NCBI GenBank assembly: GCA_029256185.1
Contig: JAQSYI010000007.1
Location: 124,001 to 188,000, forward strand
DNA from: Paenibacillaceae bacterium
GTDB taxonomy: Bacteria; Bacillota; Bacilli; Paenibacillales; NBRC-103111
Reading direction: 5' to 3'
Length of the DNA: 64,000 nucleotides
Shown here piece by piece: positions 37,712-47,511 of the stretch. The notes under the pieces were generated by a model, which was not told the DNA's origin, searched no databases, and saw only the letters and a program-made list of their open reading frames with translations. The translations under genes were made by a program, and so were the position numbers. The first letter of the stretch is position 1. Each line of letters begins with the position of its first letter.

Positions 37712-38617
37712 ATGCAAGCATTATTGCAGGATGTGCGGAAGAACCGGGCCATTTACCTTATGGTATTGCCGGTGGCATTGTATTACATCATTTTCAAGTA
37801 TGTTCCTATGTACGGGTCTATTATTGCATTCAAAGACTACAGCATTGCAGGCGGGATATGGGGCAGCAAATGGGTAGGCTGGATGCACTTCCGGGATTTT
37901 TTCGACAGCTATTATTTCGTGCGAGTTCTTAAAAACACCGTGTTGATTAGCCTGTATCAGCTTTTCTTCGGTTTCCCCGCACCTATCGCCCTGGCGATTC
38001 TGCTTAATGAAATCCGAAAGAAATGGTTCAAAAATTTGGTTCAAACGATCTCCTATCTGCCACACTTTGTATCCCTTGTGGTGATCTGCGGCATGATTAT
38101 CGATTTTACCAGTCGTGAGGGCATAGTCAATACCATCATTGAATTTTTCGGCGGACAACGCAGCTCGCTGCTGGGTAATCCGGATAACTTCAGGACTATC
38201 TACGTCAGTACCCAAGTGTGGCAGGAACTGGGTTGGGCTTCGATTATCTATCTGGCAGCATTAAGCGGCATTAATCCTGATTTGTATGAGGCTGCCAGAG
38301 TGGACGGGGCAGGGCGCTTCCGTCAGATGTGGAACATAACCTTACCGGGACTTATTCCAATTATTATGATTCTGCTGATTCTCCGCATTGGCGGCATGAT
38401 GGAGGTGGGATTTGAGAAAATTATTCTGCTCTATAATTCCAATACCTACGAAACAGCAGATGTGATTTCCTCATTCGTCTACCGCAAGGGGCTGGCCGAA
38501 GCAAATGATTACAGCTTCACTACTGCTGTAGGCCTATTCCAGGCAGTGATCAACTTTATTCTGCTGATCAGCGCCAACCGTCTGTCCAACCGCTTCTCTG
38601 GAAGCAAACTTTGGTAG
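37712..38617 (+). CDS. Carbohydrate ABC transporter permease (LplB type, locus 4)
   Basis: A 301-residue permease from ATG 37712 with GGAGGG upstream. The same frame is open back to 37586, inside the previous gene, but without an RBS. It has six helices and IFKYVPMYGSIIAFKDYSIA. The EAA loop is LYEAARVDGAGRFRQM, and the C-terminus ends RLSNRFSGSKLW. Part of the same transcript as the binding protein. Confidence 0.92.
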   Translation: MQALLQDVRKNRAIYLMVLPVALYYIIFKYVPMYGSIIAFKDYSIAGGIWGSKWVGWMHFRDFFDSYYFVRVLKNTVLISLYQLFFGFPAPIALAILLNEIRKKWFKNLVQTISYLPHFVSLVVICGMIIDFTSREGIVNTIIEFFGGQRSSLLGNPDNFRTIYVSTQVWQELGWASIIYLAALSGINPDLYEAARVDGAGRFRQMWNITLPGLIPIIMILLILRIGGMMEVGFEKIILLYNSNTYETADVISSFVYRKGLAEANDYSFTTAVGLFQAVINFILLISANRLSNRFSGSKLW

Positions 38618-38644
38618 AAGGAAATTTTTCACTTGGAGGATGAT

Positions 38645-39535
38645 ATGTCCCATTCAACCATGAAGCATTCTTTGTCCGACCGTATTTTCGATTTTGCCAA
38701 CACTCTGTTCATGATCATGATGATTGTCATAACGTTGTATCCTTTTTATTATGTGGTAGCTGCCTCACTGAGCAATTCTGACCTTCTTATGTCACACCGG
38801 GGGTTGCTGCTGGCTCCGCAGGGATTCAACCTGGATGCGTTCAAACGGGTGTTGGATAACCCTAACATCCTAAGCGGCTACCGGAATACCCTGTTTATTC
38901 TGATTGCCGGTACAGCCATTAATCTCCTTTTAACTTCGCTTGGAGCATATGCTCTGTCGCGCAAGTTCATGCTGAGAAGATGGATTATGGTAGGAATCGT
39001 GTTCACCATGTACTTCAGCGGGGGGTTAATTCCTAATTATCTGCTGATTAACAATTGGCTTCACATGGGCAATTCCTATCTGGCGCTTATGCTTCCCGTA
39101 GCTGTAAGCACCTGGAATCTTATTGTCATGAGAACCTCTTTCGAGGCCATTCCGGAGAGTCTTATCGAATCGTCGAGAATCGACGGTTCAGGAGACTGGG
39201 GCATCCTGTTCCGCATTGTACTTCCTCTATCTATGCCGGTCATTGCAGTCATGATCCTTTATTATGGCGTAGGCTACTGGAACTCTTGGTTTAACGCCAT
39301 GCTGTTCTTACAGGACCGCAACCTATTTCCCCTACAGCTCATTTTGAGGGAAATTCTGGTTCAGAACAGTACAGACACCATGCAGTTAGGTTCTGCAATG
39401 GGTGATCAGCAAGCAATTGGGGAAAGCATCAAATATGCCACTATTGTGGTGGCAACGGTCCCCATTCTCTGTGTTTATCCGTTTCTGCAGAAGTACTTCG
39501 TCAAGGGCGTGATGATTGGGGCTGTCAAGGAATAG
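38645..39535 (+). CDS. Carbohydrate ABC transporter permease (YtcP/LplC type, locus 4)
   Basis: A 296-residue permease from ATG 38645, with GGAGG five bases upstream (the TTG at 38633 is a poorer choice). Six helices are visible. The EAA loop is LIESSRIDGSGDWGIL, with Ser-Ser in place of Ala-Ala. The C-terminus is LQKYFVKGVMIGAVKE. It lies 27 bp after the LplB-type gene. Confidence 0.92.
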   Translation: MSHSTMKHSLSDRIFDFANTLFMIMMIVITLYPFYYVVAASLSNSDLLMSHRGLLLAPQGFNLDAFKRVLDNPNILSGYRNTLFILIAGTAINLLLTSLGAYALSRKFMLRRWIMVGIVFTMYFSGGLIPNYLLINNWLHMGNSYLALMLPVAVSTWNLIVMRTSFEAIPESLIESSRIDGSGDWGILFRIVLPLSMPVIAVMILYYGVGYWNSWFNAMLFLQDRNLFPLQLILREILVQNSTDTMQLGSAMGDQQAIGESIKYATIVVATVPILCVYPFLQKYFVKGVMIGAVKE

Positions 39536-39671
39536 GGAAGGATTGCACAAACCTATACTGGGATCGGCGTACTATGGAAGGATCAGTAAATATTGGAGTT
39601 GTTGATCCTATACAGACTACACAGATTTCGTTAAAATTGCAGAATGATGAAACAAAGGGGAGGAAGCAGGA

Positions 39672-41984
39672 GTGGCACATGGCATAAAGCAGCGATTATT
39701 CCAGTTTTGGCTGTACTCCTATCTGATCATTCTCTTCATCCCCATTGTCATCAGTATGGTTGTACTGTTTCAATCCCAGAGTTTGCTTGATCATGAAGTC
39801 CGCAGGGCGAATGATACTCTTCTGGCCCAGATCCAACAGTCCCTTGATAATCAGATCAAGGATATCCGGCGCCTGGGTACTCAGTTGTCTGTAGATCCCA
39901 AGCTGGTACGTTACCTGGTCTATCCGGAGCTCAACAGCACGGATAAGCGAATGGAAGCAATGGAGCTCATTCCCAGTCTTCGTTCTTATGCGATCGCCAA
40001 TGGAGTCATCTCCGATTTCTATATCTATATCAAGGAAAAAAATTACGCGCTCACCACCACCACATTGCTGCAAAGTGATCTTATGTATGCCACCTTGAAA
40101 GACCAGATCAGCCTTTCTTTCGGAGAGTGGAAGACATGGGCGGAGAAATTCCATTATGGCAGCTTTATTAATTTACGTGCAGAACAAGGAGGTCATAGGC
40201 AAGAGGATTCTCTTGTATATGTCCAGTCTATCCCCCTTCAGGAGATGAATGAGGCTCCTGCTACTTTGGTTGTGCATCTAAACCAGGAACGTCTCAAACA
40301 ATCCATTACTAGTATGGAACTTGCGAATGAAGGAAGTGTGGTGATTGTTGACGGGCTGGGCAGGGTAATTACAGCCACAGAAGGTACGCCCGCCGTGAGC
40401 TCTACCCTTCTGGAGGCGATGAACGGCACGAAAGGATTTCTAAAAGCTAAGCTGGACGGAGAGGAAGTGGCACTGTCCTATTTAACTTCCGAGGAAGCGG
40501 ATTGGATCTATGTGTCCCTTGTTCCATCCAGCATTTATTCTCATAAGGTTACCTTGCTGAGAACCCTGATTTACGTGAGTCTTCTGGTATGTATCATTCT
40601 GGGTGGAGTCATCGCTTATTTGCTTGCCAAACGAAACTATCGGCCTATTCGCCAAATGATGGATCTTGTCTCACATGAAGTGAAGCTTAATATGAAGGAT
40701 ACCGGTAATGAATATTCCATTTTACATGCCTTTCTTACGGAAAGCGCCTCTGCCCAGAACAAATTCAACCAGAAGCTTCAAGAACAGCATCAAACGCTGA
40801 GAAGCCATTTCCTTGCTCGGCTGCTGAAGGGACGGGTGGATACGGAGGCGGCATTGGCTCAAGCCTTCAAATCCTATGACCTGCAATTCGAGACCGATTG
40901 TTTTGCTGTATTGCTCTTTCACATGGAGGATTACCGTTCTCTGTTCCGGTCCAAGGAGGAGCTGGATTCAGAGAAAAAACGCCAGTTTGTCTATCTCATT
41001 GTCACCAATATTACCGAAGAATTGATCAGCCGGAATCATAAGGTGTATTCAACAGAAGTGGATGGCATGATTGCCTGTCTGGTAAATATCAAGGGGGCCT
41101 CCCTTGATGCAGAAAAAGACTTAATATCGGCAGCCACGGAGGCGCACTCCTTCTTGGAGAATAATTTCCTGATTAAGTGCTCCATAGGACTAAGCAACGT
41201 GCAGATGCTGTGGTCCTCCATTCCCGCGTGTTATGAACAGGCTGTAGAAGCGTTGGAATACAAGCTTGTGCTTGGAGCCAGCCAGATTATTCCCTTCGCC
41301 ATGATTGGCCGCCCTAAGCAGGAACTGTATTATCCCCTGGACATGGAGCGGCAGATCATGAATCTAATGGCCACCGGCAGTTATGAGGAGGCTACAGCCA
41401 TGGTCCAGGAAATTCTGCGCACTAATTTTTCCGGCGGTACTCTTTCCGTTCAAATGGGAAAATTGCTTATGTTTGAATTGGTGGGCACCATGATGAAAGC
41501 CGTGGAGCAAATCCAACTGAGCACGAAGGAGCTGCTGGTGGAAAAAACGGATTTGATTCGGCAAATGACCGAATGCGGTACCTTTGCGGATATGGAAGAG
41601 GAAATATTCAACTTCCTCAAGCTGGTCTGCGATTATATGCAGCAAAAAAAGAAAAGCCACAATACCAATCTGAAGGAGCAGATTGTCGCCCATATTGACG
41701 GAAACCTGCACGATGCAGGAATGAGCTTGACTAGTCTGTCTCATACCTTTGATATTAACCCGTCCTATCTCTCCAAATTCTTCAAGGAGCAGACTGGAGA
41801 GAATTTGAACGAATACGTCAATAAGCGGCGGGTGGAATTAGCGAAACAGCTTCTCGTACAAACGCTTGACACGGTTAATGATATTACGGAGAAATGCGGT
41901 TTTAACAACAGCAATTACTTTATACGCGTATTCAAGAAACATGAGGGCATTACACCGGGACAATTCAGACAAATGGAGGAGTAA
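39672..41984 (+). CDS. Membrane-anchored AraC-type regulator (YtdP-like)
   Basis: A 770-residue protein starting at GTG with GGGGAGG upstream. Helix one lies near residues 14-34 and helix two near 290-312. They frame an extracellular Cache-like sensor (LRSYAIANGVISDFYIYIKE). A long middle domain precedes the AraC helix-turn-helix in the last ~100 residues (MSLTSLSHTFDINPSYLSKF, then ITEKCGFNNSNYFIRVFKKH). It has the same layout as the protein at 12466-14751 but a clearly different sequence. It sits between the importer and the heparinase-like gene of locus 4 and probably controls that row. Confidence 0.87.
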   Translation: MAHGIKQRLFQFWLYSYLIILFIPIVISMVVLFQSQSLLDHEVRRANDTLLAQIQQSLDNQIKDIRRLGTQLSVDPKLVRYLVYPELNSTDKRMEAMELIPSLRSYAIANGVISDFYIYIKEKNYALTTTTLLQSDLMYATLKDQISLSFGEWKTWAEKFHYGSFINLRAEQGGHRQEDSLVYVQSIPLQEMNEAPATLVVHLNQERLKQSITSMELANEGSVVIVDGLGRVITATEGTPAVSSTLLEAMNGTKGFLKAKLDGEEVALSYLTSEEADWIYVSLVPSSIYSHKVTLLRTLIYVSLLVCIILGGVIAYLLAKRNYRPIRQMMDLVSHEVKLNMKDTGNEYSILHAFLTESASAQNKFNQKLQEQHQTLRSHFLARLLKGRVDTEAALAQAFKSYDLQFETDCFAVLLFHMEDYRSLFRSKEELDSEKKRQFVYLIVTNITEELISRNHKVYSTEVDGMIACLVNIKGASLDAEKDLISAATEAHSFLENNFLIKCSIGLSNVQMLWSSIPACYEQAVEALEYKLVLGASQIIPFAMIGRPKQELYYPLDMERQIMNLMATGSYEEATAMVQEILRTNFSGGTLSVQMGKLLMFELVGTMMKAVEQIQLSTKELLVEKTDLIRQMTECGTFADMEEEIFNFLKLVCDYMQQKKKSHNTNLKEQIVAHIDGNLHDAGMSLTSLSHTFDINPSYLSKFFKEQTGENLNEYVNKRRVELAKQLLVQTLDTVNDITEKCGFNNSNYFIRVFKKHEGITPGQFRQMEE

Positions 41985-42098
41985 CGCAATCCCGCCTCTG
42001 TGAGTGGAGTTGATTCCAAGAGACAGATACCGCATGCCTTTCGGAGGAGCAATACGGGAGAACCTGCTGAATCGAATCAGTGGTCAGGGGGTTTTCTA

Positions 42099-45000
42099 AT
42101 GTACGGAATTTCAAATATGGGTTCACTCTATAAAGGGGTAATCCGGCTATGCGTTATGCTTATGCTCGTTACAAGTATCCCGTTGTATGCTACGCTTCCC
42201 AAGCGGGCGGAAGCAAGCGGACCCAATCTTGTGGTTAACAGCGGCTTCGAATCCGTTACTACAGGCTCCAGCGGGGGCTGGAGTGACAAGATGGGAACAG
42301 GGTGGAGCACGTGGCGGCCTACCGGATCTCCGGTTGTGACGATCAGCGATTCCGTCCACCGCGGAGGAAGCCATGCGCTTGAGATTGAAGCGCAAGCAAC
42401 AGCCAAGGCAACGGTAAGCAGTACCCCCGGGTTCGTATCAGCGGACTCCCACTATAGACTTGCCGGGTTTATTAGAACGTCGGAGGCCACGCGGGTATTC
42501 CTCCGGGTGACCTTCTATAACTCGACCGGCGCCCAATTGGGGGTAGCGGACACATACCCGGTGGAGGGGACAACGGAGTGGAAGCAATATCAGACTGTGG
42601 CCAAAGCTCCAGCCTCAGCGGTAACCGCCAAGGTAAGCTGCTATTATGATACCGGTACGGGAACAGCCTGGTTTGATGATCTGGAGCTGGCGCAAGTAGT
42701 CCCTGTCGAAGGGATGGAGATTACGGCTTCCCGCGACATCCTGGAGGTCGGAGAAAACCTGGAGCTACAGCTTGAGGTTGTGCCCCAGCTCTCGTTATAT
42801 CCTTCAGTCAACTGGTACAGCACGGACCCCGGCGTTGCTGCCGTGGAGAACGGTACGGTAACCGGGGTGGGCGGCGGCTATGCCGTTATTATGGTTCAGG
42901 GATGGGATACTGCCTTCAATCAACCTGTCTCGGCCCAATTCCGGCTGAGGATTGTAGATCCGCAAGTGAATGTATTAAGCAACGGTGACTTCGAATCTTT
43001 CTCTAATGAACAGGGAAGCGGCCAGAGTGCCACGCCCTTGTATTGGAATACGGCGGGACCGGCAGGAGTGGCTATCGATAGCGCATTCCACAAAATGGGC
43101 AGCCGCTCGTTAAGAATCGATGGTCAAGCAGGCGTTGTCGGTTCTGTCTACCAGCAGGTGGAGGTTGAACCCGGGCAAATGTACAGATTTACACAATATG
43201 TCCGAACCGGGGAGCCTGCCCAGGAGGGCCAACCTGCTACTCGTCTGACCTTCCGGAATGAGCATGGAGACGTGGCAGGCACTCCCTGGCAAAGTCCGGT
43301 TATTGCCGAGACGGGAGTATGGCAGTTCATTGAGGCAATGATCCCGTCACCTATGGAGGCAGTAACCCTCTCGGTGGAGAACTCCAATGACGGCATGGGT
43401 ACCATCTGGTTTGACACCGCCATATTAGAGCCGTATATTCCCGTGATGGACATTGCAGCTGTTCATAACACAATTTCCGTTCTGGCAGGAGAATCCATGC
43501 TGCTCCAGCCGGTTGTGCTGCCTAGCCATGCAAGCGTCAGAGAGCTTACATGGAGCACGTCCAACAGCCAGGTGGTGGAGGTGTCTTCCGGGTTCATCCA
43601 GGCAACCGGCCTGGGGACAGCTCAGGTGACTGCCTATGCAGAGAATGGCACAGTTTGGGAGACATACACGATCACCGTAGAAGCGCCGGGGCTGCTGGCT
43701 AACGGAAGCTTTGAGGAAACTCTGCCTGCATCAGCGGGAGACAAGTGGACCGGGGTGAAAGCAGCGGGCTGGGCCTCGCCATGGCTGGCCAGCGGCAACC
43801 CGGAGGTGACAGTGACTCATGATGTGGCTCACGAGGGTGGTCATGCTCTCCGCATCTCCGCCTCTTCTTCGGCGAAGGCCACAGCCGGACAGAAGAGTAT
43901 TCCTGTAACGGAGGGGCTGATATATAAGTTCGGCGGTTGGGTCAAGACGGAGAACATCACTGGAGCCGCTTTTATACGCGTTTATTTCTATGATGCAAGC
44001 GGAATTCAGATAAGTGCAGTGGATACGGCCAAGCTGGCCGGGACGAAGGAATGGGCATTGTTGCAAAAGACGATTGCCGCTCCCGCGGGGGCAGCCAGCG
44101 TCCAATTTACCAACTATTACGATACGGGAAGCGGAATAGCCTGGTTTGATGATACATTCATGAAGCAGGTGATACCCGCCGAAACTTTGACCTTCCAGTC
44201 GCAGCTAGGGGCCGTCGCTCCCGGGGAAGCGATCTCTGTTGAGCCCGTGTTCGTCCCATGGAATACCACAGAGCGTCAGCTTGATTGGACCAGCTCTAAC
44301 CCGTTAATCGCCGTTGTGGAGAACGGAAGCATCACAGGAATAGCACCTGGAACAGCTATTATTGAGGCATCCGCCCGGGAGGGTGGCTTAGGGGCCAGAT
44401 TCCTGGCGTCGGTGACCGATACTCCGGGTACACTCCAAACGGAGAATGTTGCGGTTCAGACCTCGGAGGGTGCAGCTTTCCATGGTTTCTTCCCGTCTGC
44501 CGACGAACAAGGCCGCCCACTTTCTTATTACTGGCTAAACTCACCTGGAGCTGGCGTGCTCCACTTGAAGGAAGATGGGCAATGGTCCTATTATTCCCAG
44601 GACGGTCAGAGCGGACAGGATTCCTTCACTGTAGGCGTAGCTGATTCAACAGGCAAGCTCGGTATGTTTAGTGTTCTTCTGACCATCTTACCTGTGAATC
44701 ATGCACCGGCCTCGGAACCGGCCATCGTATCCACCGAAAAGAATACGCCCGTCAGCGGTTTCATTAACGCCGTGGATCAGGACGGAGATCCGTTGATCTA
44801 CACCCTTAGCGAGTCTCCAGCCCACGGATCCGTTGCTGTATCCTCAGACGGAACCTGGGTCTACCTTCCGGAAGCGGATTACGTCGGTCACGACAGCTTC
44901 AGCATTCGCATAACCGATGGACGCGGGGGAGAAGCCTTCGCAGAGGCAACGGTGATGACCCGCATGAGCATGGCGGAGATTACGGCTGTGCTGGAGGAAC

Positions 45001-47492
45001 GGAATCAGAACGGACGGCAGCCCCGTCTGCTTGCAGGAGCAGCTGACTTTGAGCGGATCCGCCAGTTGACCGCCACCGATGCCAACATGGCGGGCTGGTA
45101 CAGCCTTATCAAGAGCAGTGCAGACCAGCTCCTGACCGAGCCCGCATCTTACTATGAGCTGCGAGATGGCGTTCGTCTGCTTATGGTCAGCCGGGACGTA
45201 TTGGAACGGGTTAAGACTCTTGCCATGGTTTACCTCATAAGCGGTGATCAGGTCTACGCTGAGCGGGCGTGGGATGAGCTTGCCGCCGCAGCCGCTTTTC
45301 CTGATTGGCATCCCGCCCACTTCCTGGATACGGCCGAGATGACCGCAGCTGCAGCTATTGGCTATGACTGGCTGTACGATTATTTGACGGCTGAACGCCG
45401 GAGCATTCTGCGCAGCGCCATTGTGGAGAAGGGATTGATGGCTGCCCGGCCATTCTATCAAGGGAAGCTGGACTGGACCCGGCGGATCAATAACTGGAAC
45501 GCAGTATGCAACGGAGGCATCGGACTGGGCGCATTGGCTATTGCCGGTGACGACCCTGCATTGGAGCCGCTGATTGCAGAGATCATTGCAGGGAGCATGG
45601 AGAGTCTGCCCATTATGCTGCGTGAATACGCGCCTGATGGCGGCTGGCCGGAGGGTCCCATGTATTGGGAGTACGGCAGCTCGTATCTGGTTTATTATCT
45701 CTCCTCCCTTGAGCAGAGCCTGGGGTCGGACATGGGATTATCATCCATGCCCGGACTGGCGGATACGGTTTTGTTCCCCATCTATATGACAGGAACCACC
45801 GGTGCGTTCAATTTTTCTGACGCCGATGCAGGCTATGTAGTGTCCCCCATTGTCCAGTGGTTGGCCGACCGATTCGATGATAACCGCTATATCTGGTTCT
45901 ACAAGCAAATGGCAGGCCGGAAGAACGGTGGTGTGCTGGACATGCTCTGGTATCAGCCTGAACGCTACGCTGCTGCCCGGGAGCCTGAAGAGCTGGAGCA
46001 TTCGTTTTCGTACGTGGAAGCGGCCAGCATGAGAAGCGCATGGAATGACACTCAGGCAGCTTATGTTAGCTTCAAGGTAGGGGATAATCAGGCCCCCCAT
46101 GGTGATCTGGATATTGGCAGTTTTGTGTTCGACGCGCTGGGTGTCCGCTGGTTCTCCGATTTCGGAACAGAAAATTACAATTTGCCGGGGTATTGGGACT
46201 ACAGCGCCAACGGTACACGGTGGAATTATTACCGCAAGCGGGCGGAGGCTCACAATACGCTGGTAATCAATCCCCACACCGGTCCGGATCAGAATCCGCT
46301 AGCCCGTGCTGAACTGGGCCCTGTTTCCTCCGGAGCTCATGATGCTTGGTCCGTTATCGATATGACTCCCGCTTATTCGCAGGATATTCTGTCTGCCAAG
46401 CGCGGTTTCCGTCTTGATAAGAAACGCATGGAATTGGTTATACAAGATGAGATTATTTCTAAGGCTGAATCAGACATCCGGTGGCAGGTTCATACTCAAG
46501 CTAACGTTACAGTGGCGGCTGATGGCAAATCGGCGATTCTCCATTTCAGGGACCGGCGTCTCTATCTGGAGATTGGCTCGCCATCCCGGGGAGTATTCTA
46601 TACTGCCGATGCTTTACCTTTGGTTAGTTCTCCCAATCCCGCAGGGCAGAAGAGCAATAGCGGGTATAAGACTCTGGGTATAAGACTGGAGCATTCCTTA
46701 AACGAAACGATCACAGTGCGTATGGTGCCTCTAATGCCGGGCCAGACCATACAGAAGTCCTCTGCTCCTATTGTTCCGCTTGAACAGTGGGAGGTGTCCG
46801 ACCAGGAAAGAGCAGTCCTGAGCGGAATTAAACTGGAGGGTATTCCCTTAGCCAACTTCCAAAGCGGCAAAATGGTGTATGAAGTTACCCTGCCCCAAGG
46901 CGCTCAATCTGTACCTGTTATTACAGCCGCGACAGAGCAGCCCGGTGTCGTGGTGCACGTTTCTACTCCTCCTTCTCTTCCCGGAGCCGCGGTCATCACA
47001 GCAGAAGCACAGGATGGCTCCATGGTAAAGAGTAACTATTATGTGCAGCTTTCTGTTCGTCCGTTGTTGGGCCTGCCTGAGGATGGCCAGATTCTGCCGG
47101 TGTCGTCCGTATCAGCAAGCGCAGTGGATCAAGCGTATATTCCCGAGCTGACATTGGACGGCAGTCTGGAGGCGGAGTCCCGTTGGTCCTCTTCCACCGG
47201 CAACTGGATTCAATACGATCTGGGTGAAAACCGAACATTGAAGGGGATTGCTCTTGCCTTCATGAGAGGGAACCAGCGCAAAACCTACTTTGAAGTGCTG
47301 GCCTCAGCTGACGCGCATACTTGGCACTCCGTCATGCAAACAGCCAGTACAGGTGAAACCTTAGGCTATGAGTATTATGAATGGGGCGAGCTGGAGGCCC
47401 GTTATATCCGGATTGTGGGATACGGCAACGCAGATAACAATTTCACGAGCATAACAGAGGCAGCCCTGCTTGGAGCAAGCGTACAGCCATAA
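42099..47492 (+). CDS. Giant secreted multidomain heparinase II/III-like protein
   Basis: A 1797-residue protein from ATG 42099 with AGGGGG upstream; a GTG at 42000 lacks an RBS. The signal peptide ends near residue 40. Three CBM4/9-like beta-sandwiches (about 42-198, 290-450, 535-690) alternate with three BIG2-like Ig domains (about 200-285, 452-530, 695-770). Two cadherin-like domains follow (about 785-965). Residues about 970-1330 are an alpha/alpha toroid with RRINNWNAVCNGG, and about 1340-1570 a heparinase II/III beta-sandwich with AHNTLVINPHTG. A cadherin-like beta-sandwich and an F5/8 discoidin-type domain (about 1670-1797) finish the protein. No sortase or S-layer motif was seen. It probably degrades a polyanionic glycan outside the cell. 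Confidence 0.87.
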   Translation: MYGISNMGSLYKGVIRLCVMLMLVTSIPLYATLPKRAEASGPNLVVNSGFESVTTGSSGGWSDKMGTGWSTWRPTGSPVVTISDSVHRGGSHALEIEAQATAKATVSSTPGFVSADSHYRLAGFIRTSEATRVFLRVTFYNSTGAQLGVADTYPVEGTTEWKQYQTVAKAPASAVTAKVSCYYDTGTGTAWFDDLELAQVVPVEGMEITASRDILEVGENLELQLEVVPQLSLYPSVNWYSTDPGVAAVENGTVTGVGGGYAVIMVQGWDTAFNQPVSAQFRLRIVDPQVNVLSNGDFESFSNEQGSGQSATPLYWNTAGPAGVAIDSAFHKMGSRSLRIDGQAGVVGSVYQQVEVEPGQMYRFTQYVRTGEPAQEGQPATRLTFRNEHGDVAGTPWQSPVIAETGVWQFIEAMIPSPMEAVTLSVENSNDGMGTIWFDTAILEPYIPVMDIAAVHNTISVLAGESMLLQPVVLPSHASVRELTWSTSNSQVVEVSSGFIQATGLGTAQVTAYAENGTVWETYTITVEAPGLLANGSFEETLPASAGDKWTGVKAAGWASPWLASGNPEVTVTHDVAHEGGHALRISASSSAKATAGQKSIPVTEGLIYKFGGWVKTENITGAAFIRVYFYDASGIQISAVDTAKLAGTKEWALLQKTIAAPAGAASVQFTNYYDTGSGIAWFDDTFMKQVIPAETLTFQSQLGAVAPGEAISVEPVFVPWNTTERQLDWTSSNPLIAVVENGSITGIAPGTAIIEASAREGGLGARFLASVTDTPGTLQTENVAVQTSEGAAFHGFFPSADEQGRPLSYYWLNSPGAGVLHLKEDGQWSYYSQDGQSGQDSFTVGVADSTGKLGMFSVLLTILPVNHAPASEPAIVSTEKNTPVSGFINAVDQDGDPLIYTLSESPAHGSVAVSSDGTWVYLPEADYVGHDSFSIRITDGRGGEAFAEATVMTRMSMAEITAVLEERNQNGRQPRLLAGAADFERIRQLTATDANMAGWYSLIKSSADQLLTEPASYYELRDGVRLLMVSRDVLERVKTLAMVYLISGDQVYAERAWDELAAAAAFPDWHPAHFLDTAEMTAAAAIGYDWLYDYLTAERRSILRSAIVEKGLMAARPFYQGKLDWTRRINNWNAVCNGGIGLGALAIAGDDPALEPLIAEIIAGSMESLPIMLREYAPDGGWPEGPMYWEYGSSYLVYYLSSLEQSLGSDMGLSSMPGLADTVLFPIYMTGTTGAFNFSDADAGYVVSPIVQWLADRFDDNRYIWFYKQMAGRKNGGVLDMLWYQPERYAAAREPEELEHSFSYVEAASMRSAWNDTQAAYVSFKVGDNQAPHGDLDIGSFVFDALGVRWFSDFGTENYNLPGYWDYSANGTRWNYYRKRAEAHNTLVINPHTGPDQNPLARAELGPVSSGAHDAWSVIDMTPAYSQDILSAKRGFRLDKKRMELVIQDEIISKAESDIRWQVHTQANVTVAADGKSAILHFRDRRLYLEIGSPSRGVFYTADALPLVSSPNPAGQKSNSGYKTLGIRLEHSLNETITVRMVPLMPGQTIQKSSAPIVPLEQWEVSDQERAVLSGIKLEGIPLANFQSGKMVYEVTLPQGAQSVPVITAATEQPGVVVHVSTPPSLPGAAVITAEAQDGSMVKSNYYVQLSVRPLLGLPEDGQILPVSSVSASAVDQAYIPELTLDGSLEAESRWSSSTGNWIQYDLGENRTLKGIALAFMRGNQRKTYFEVLASADAHTWHSVMQTASTGETLGYEYYEWGELEARYIRIVGYGNADNNFTSITEAALLGASVQP

Positions 47493-47511
47493 TGAAATAA
47501 AGGAGCATACC

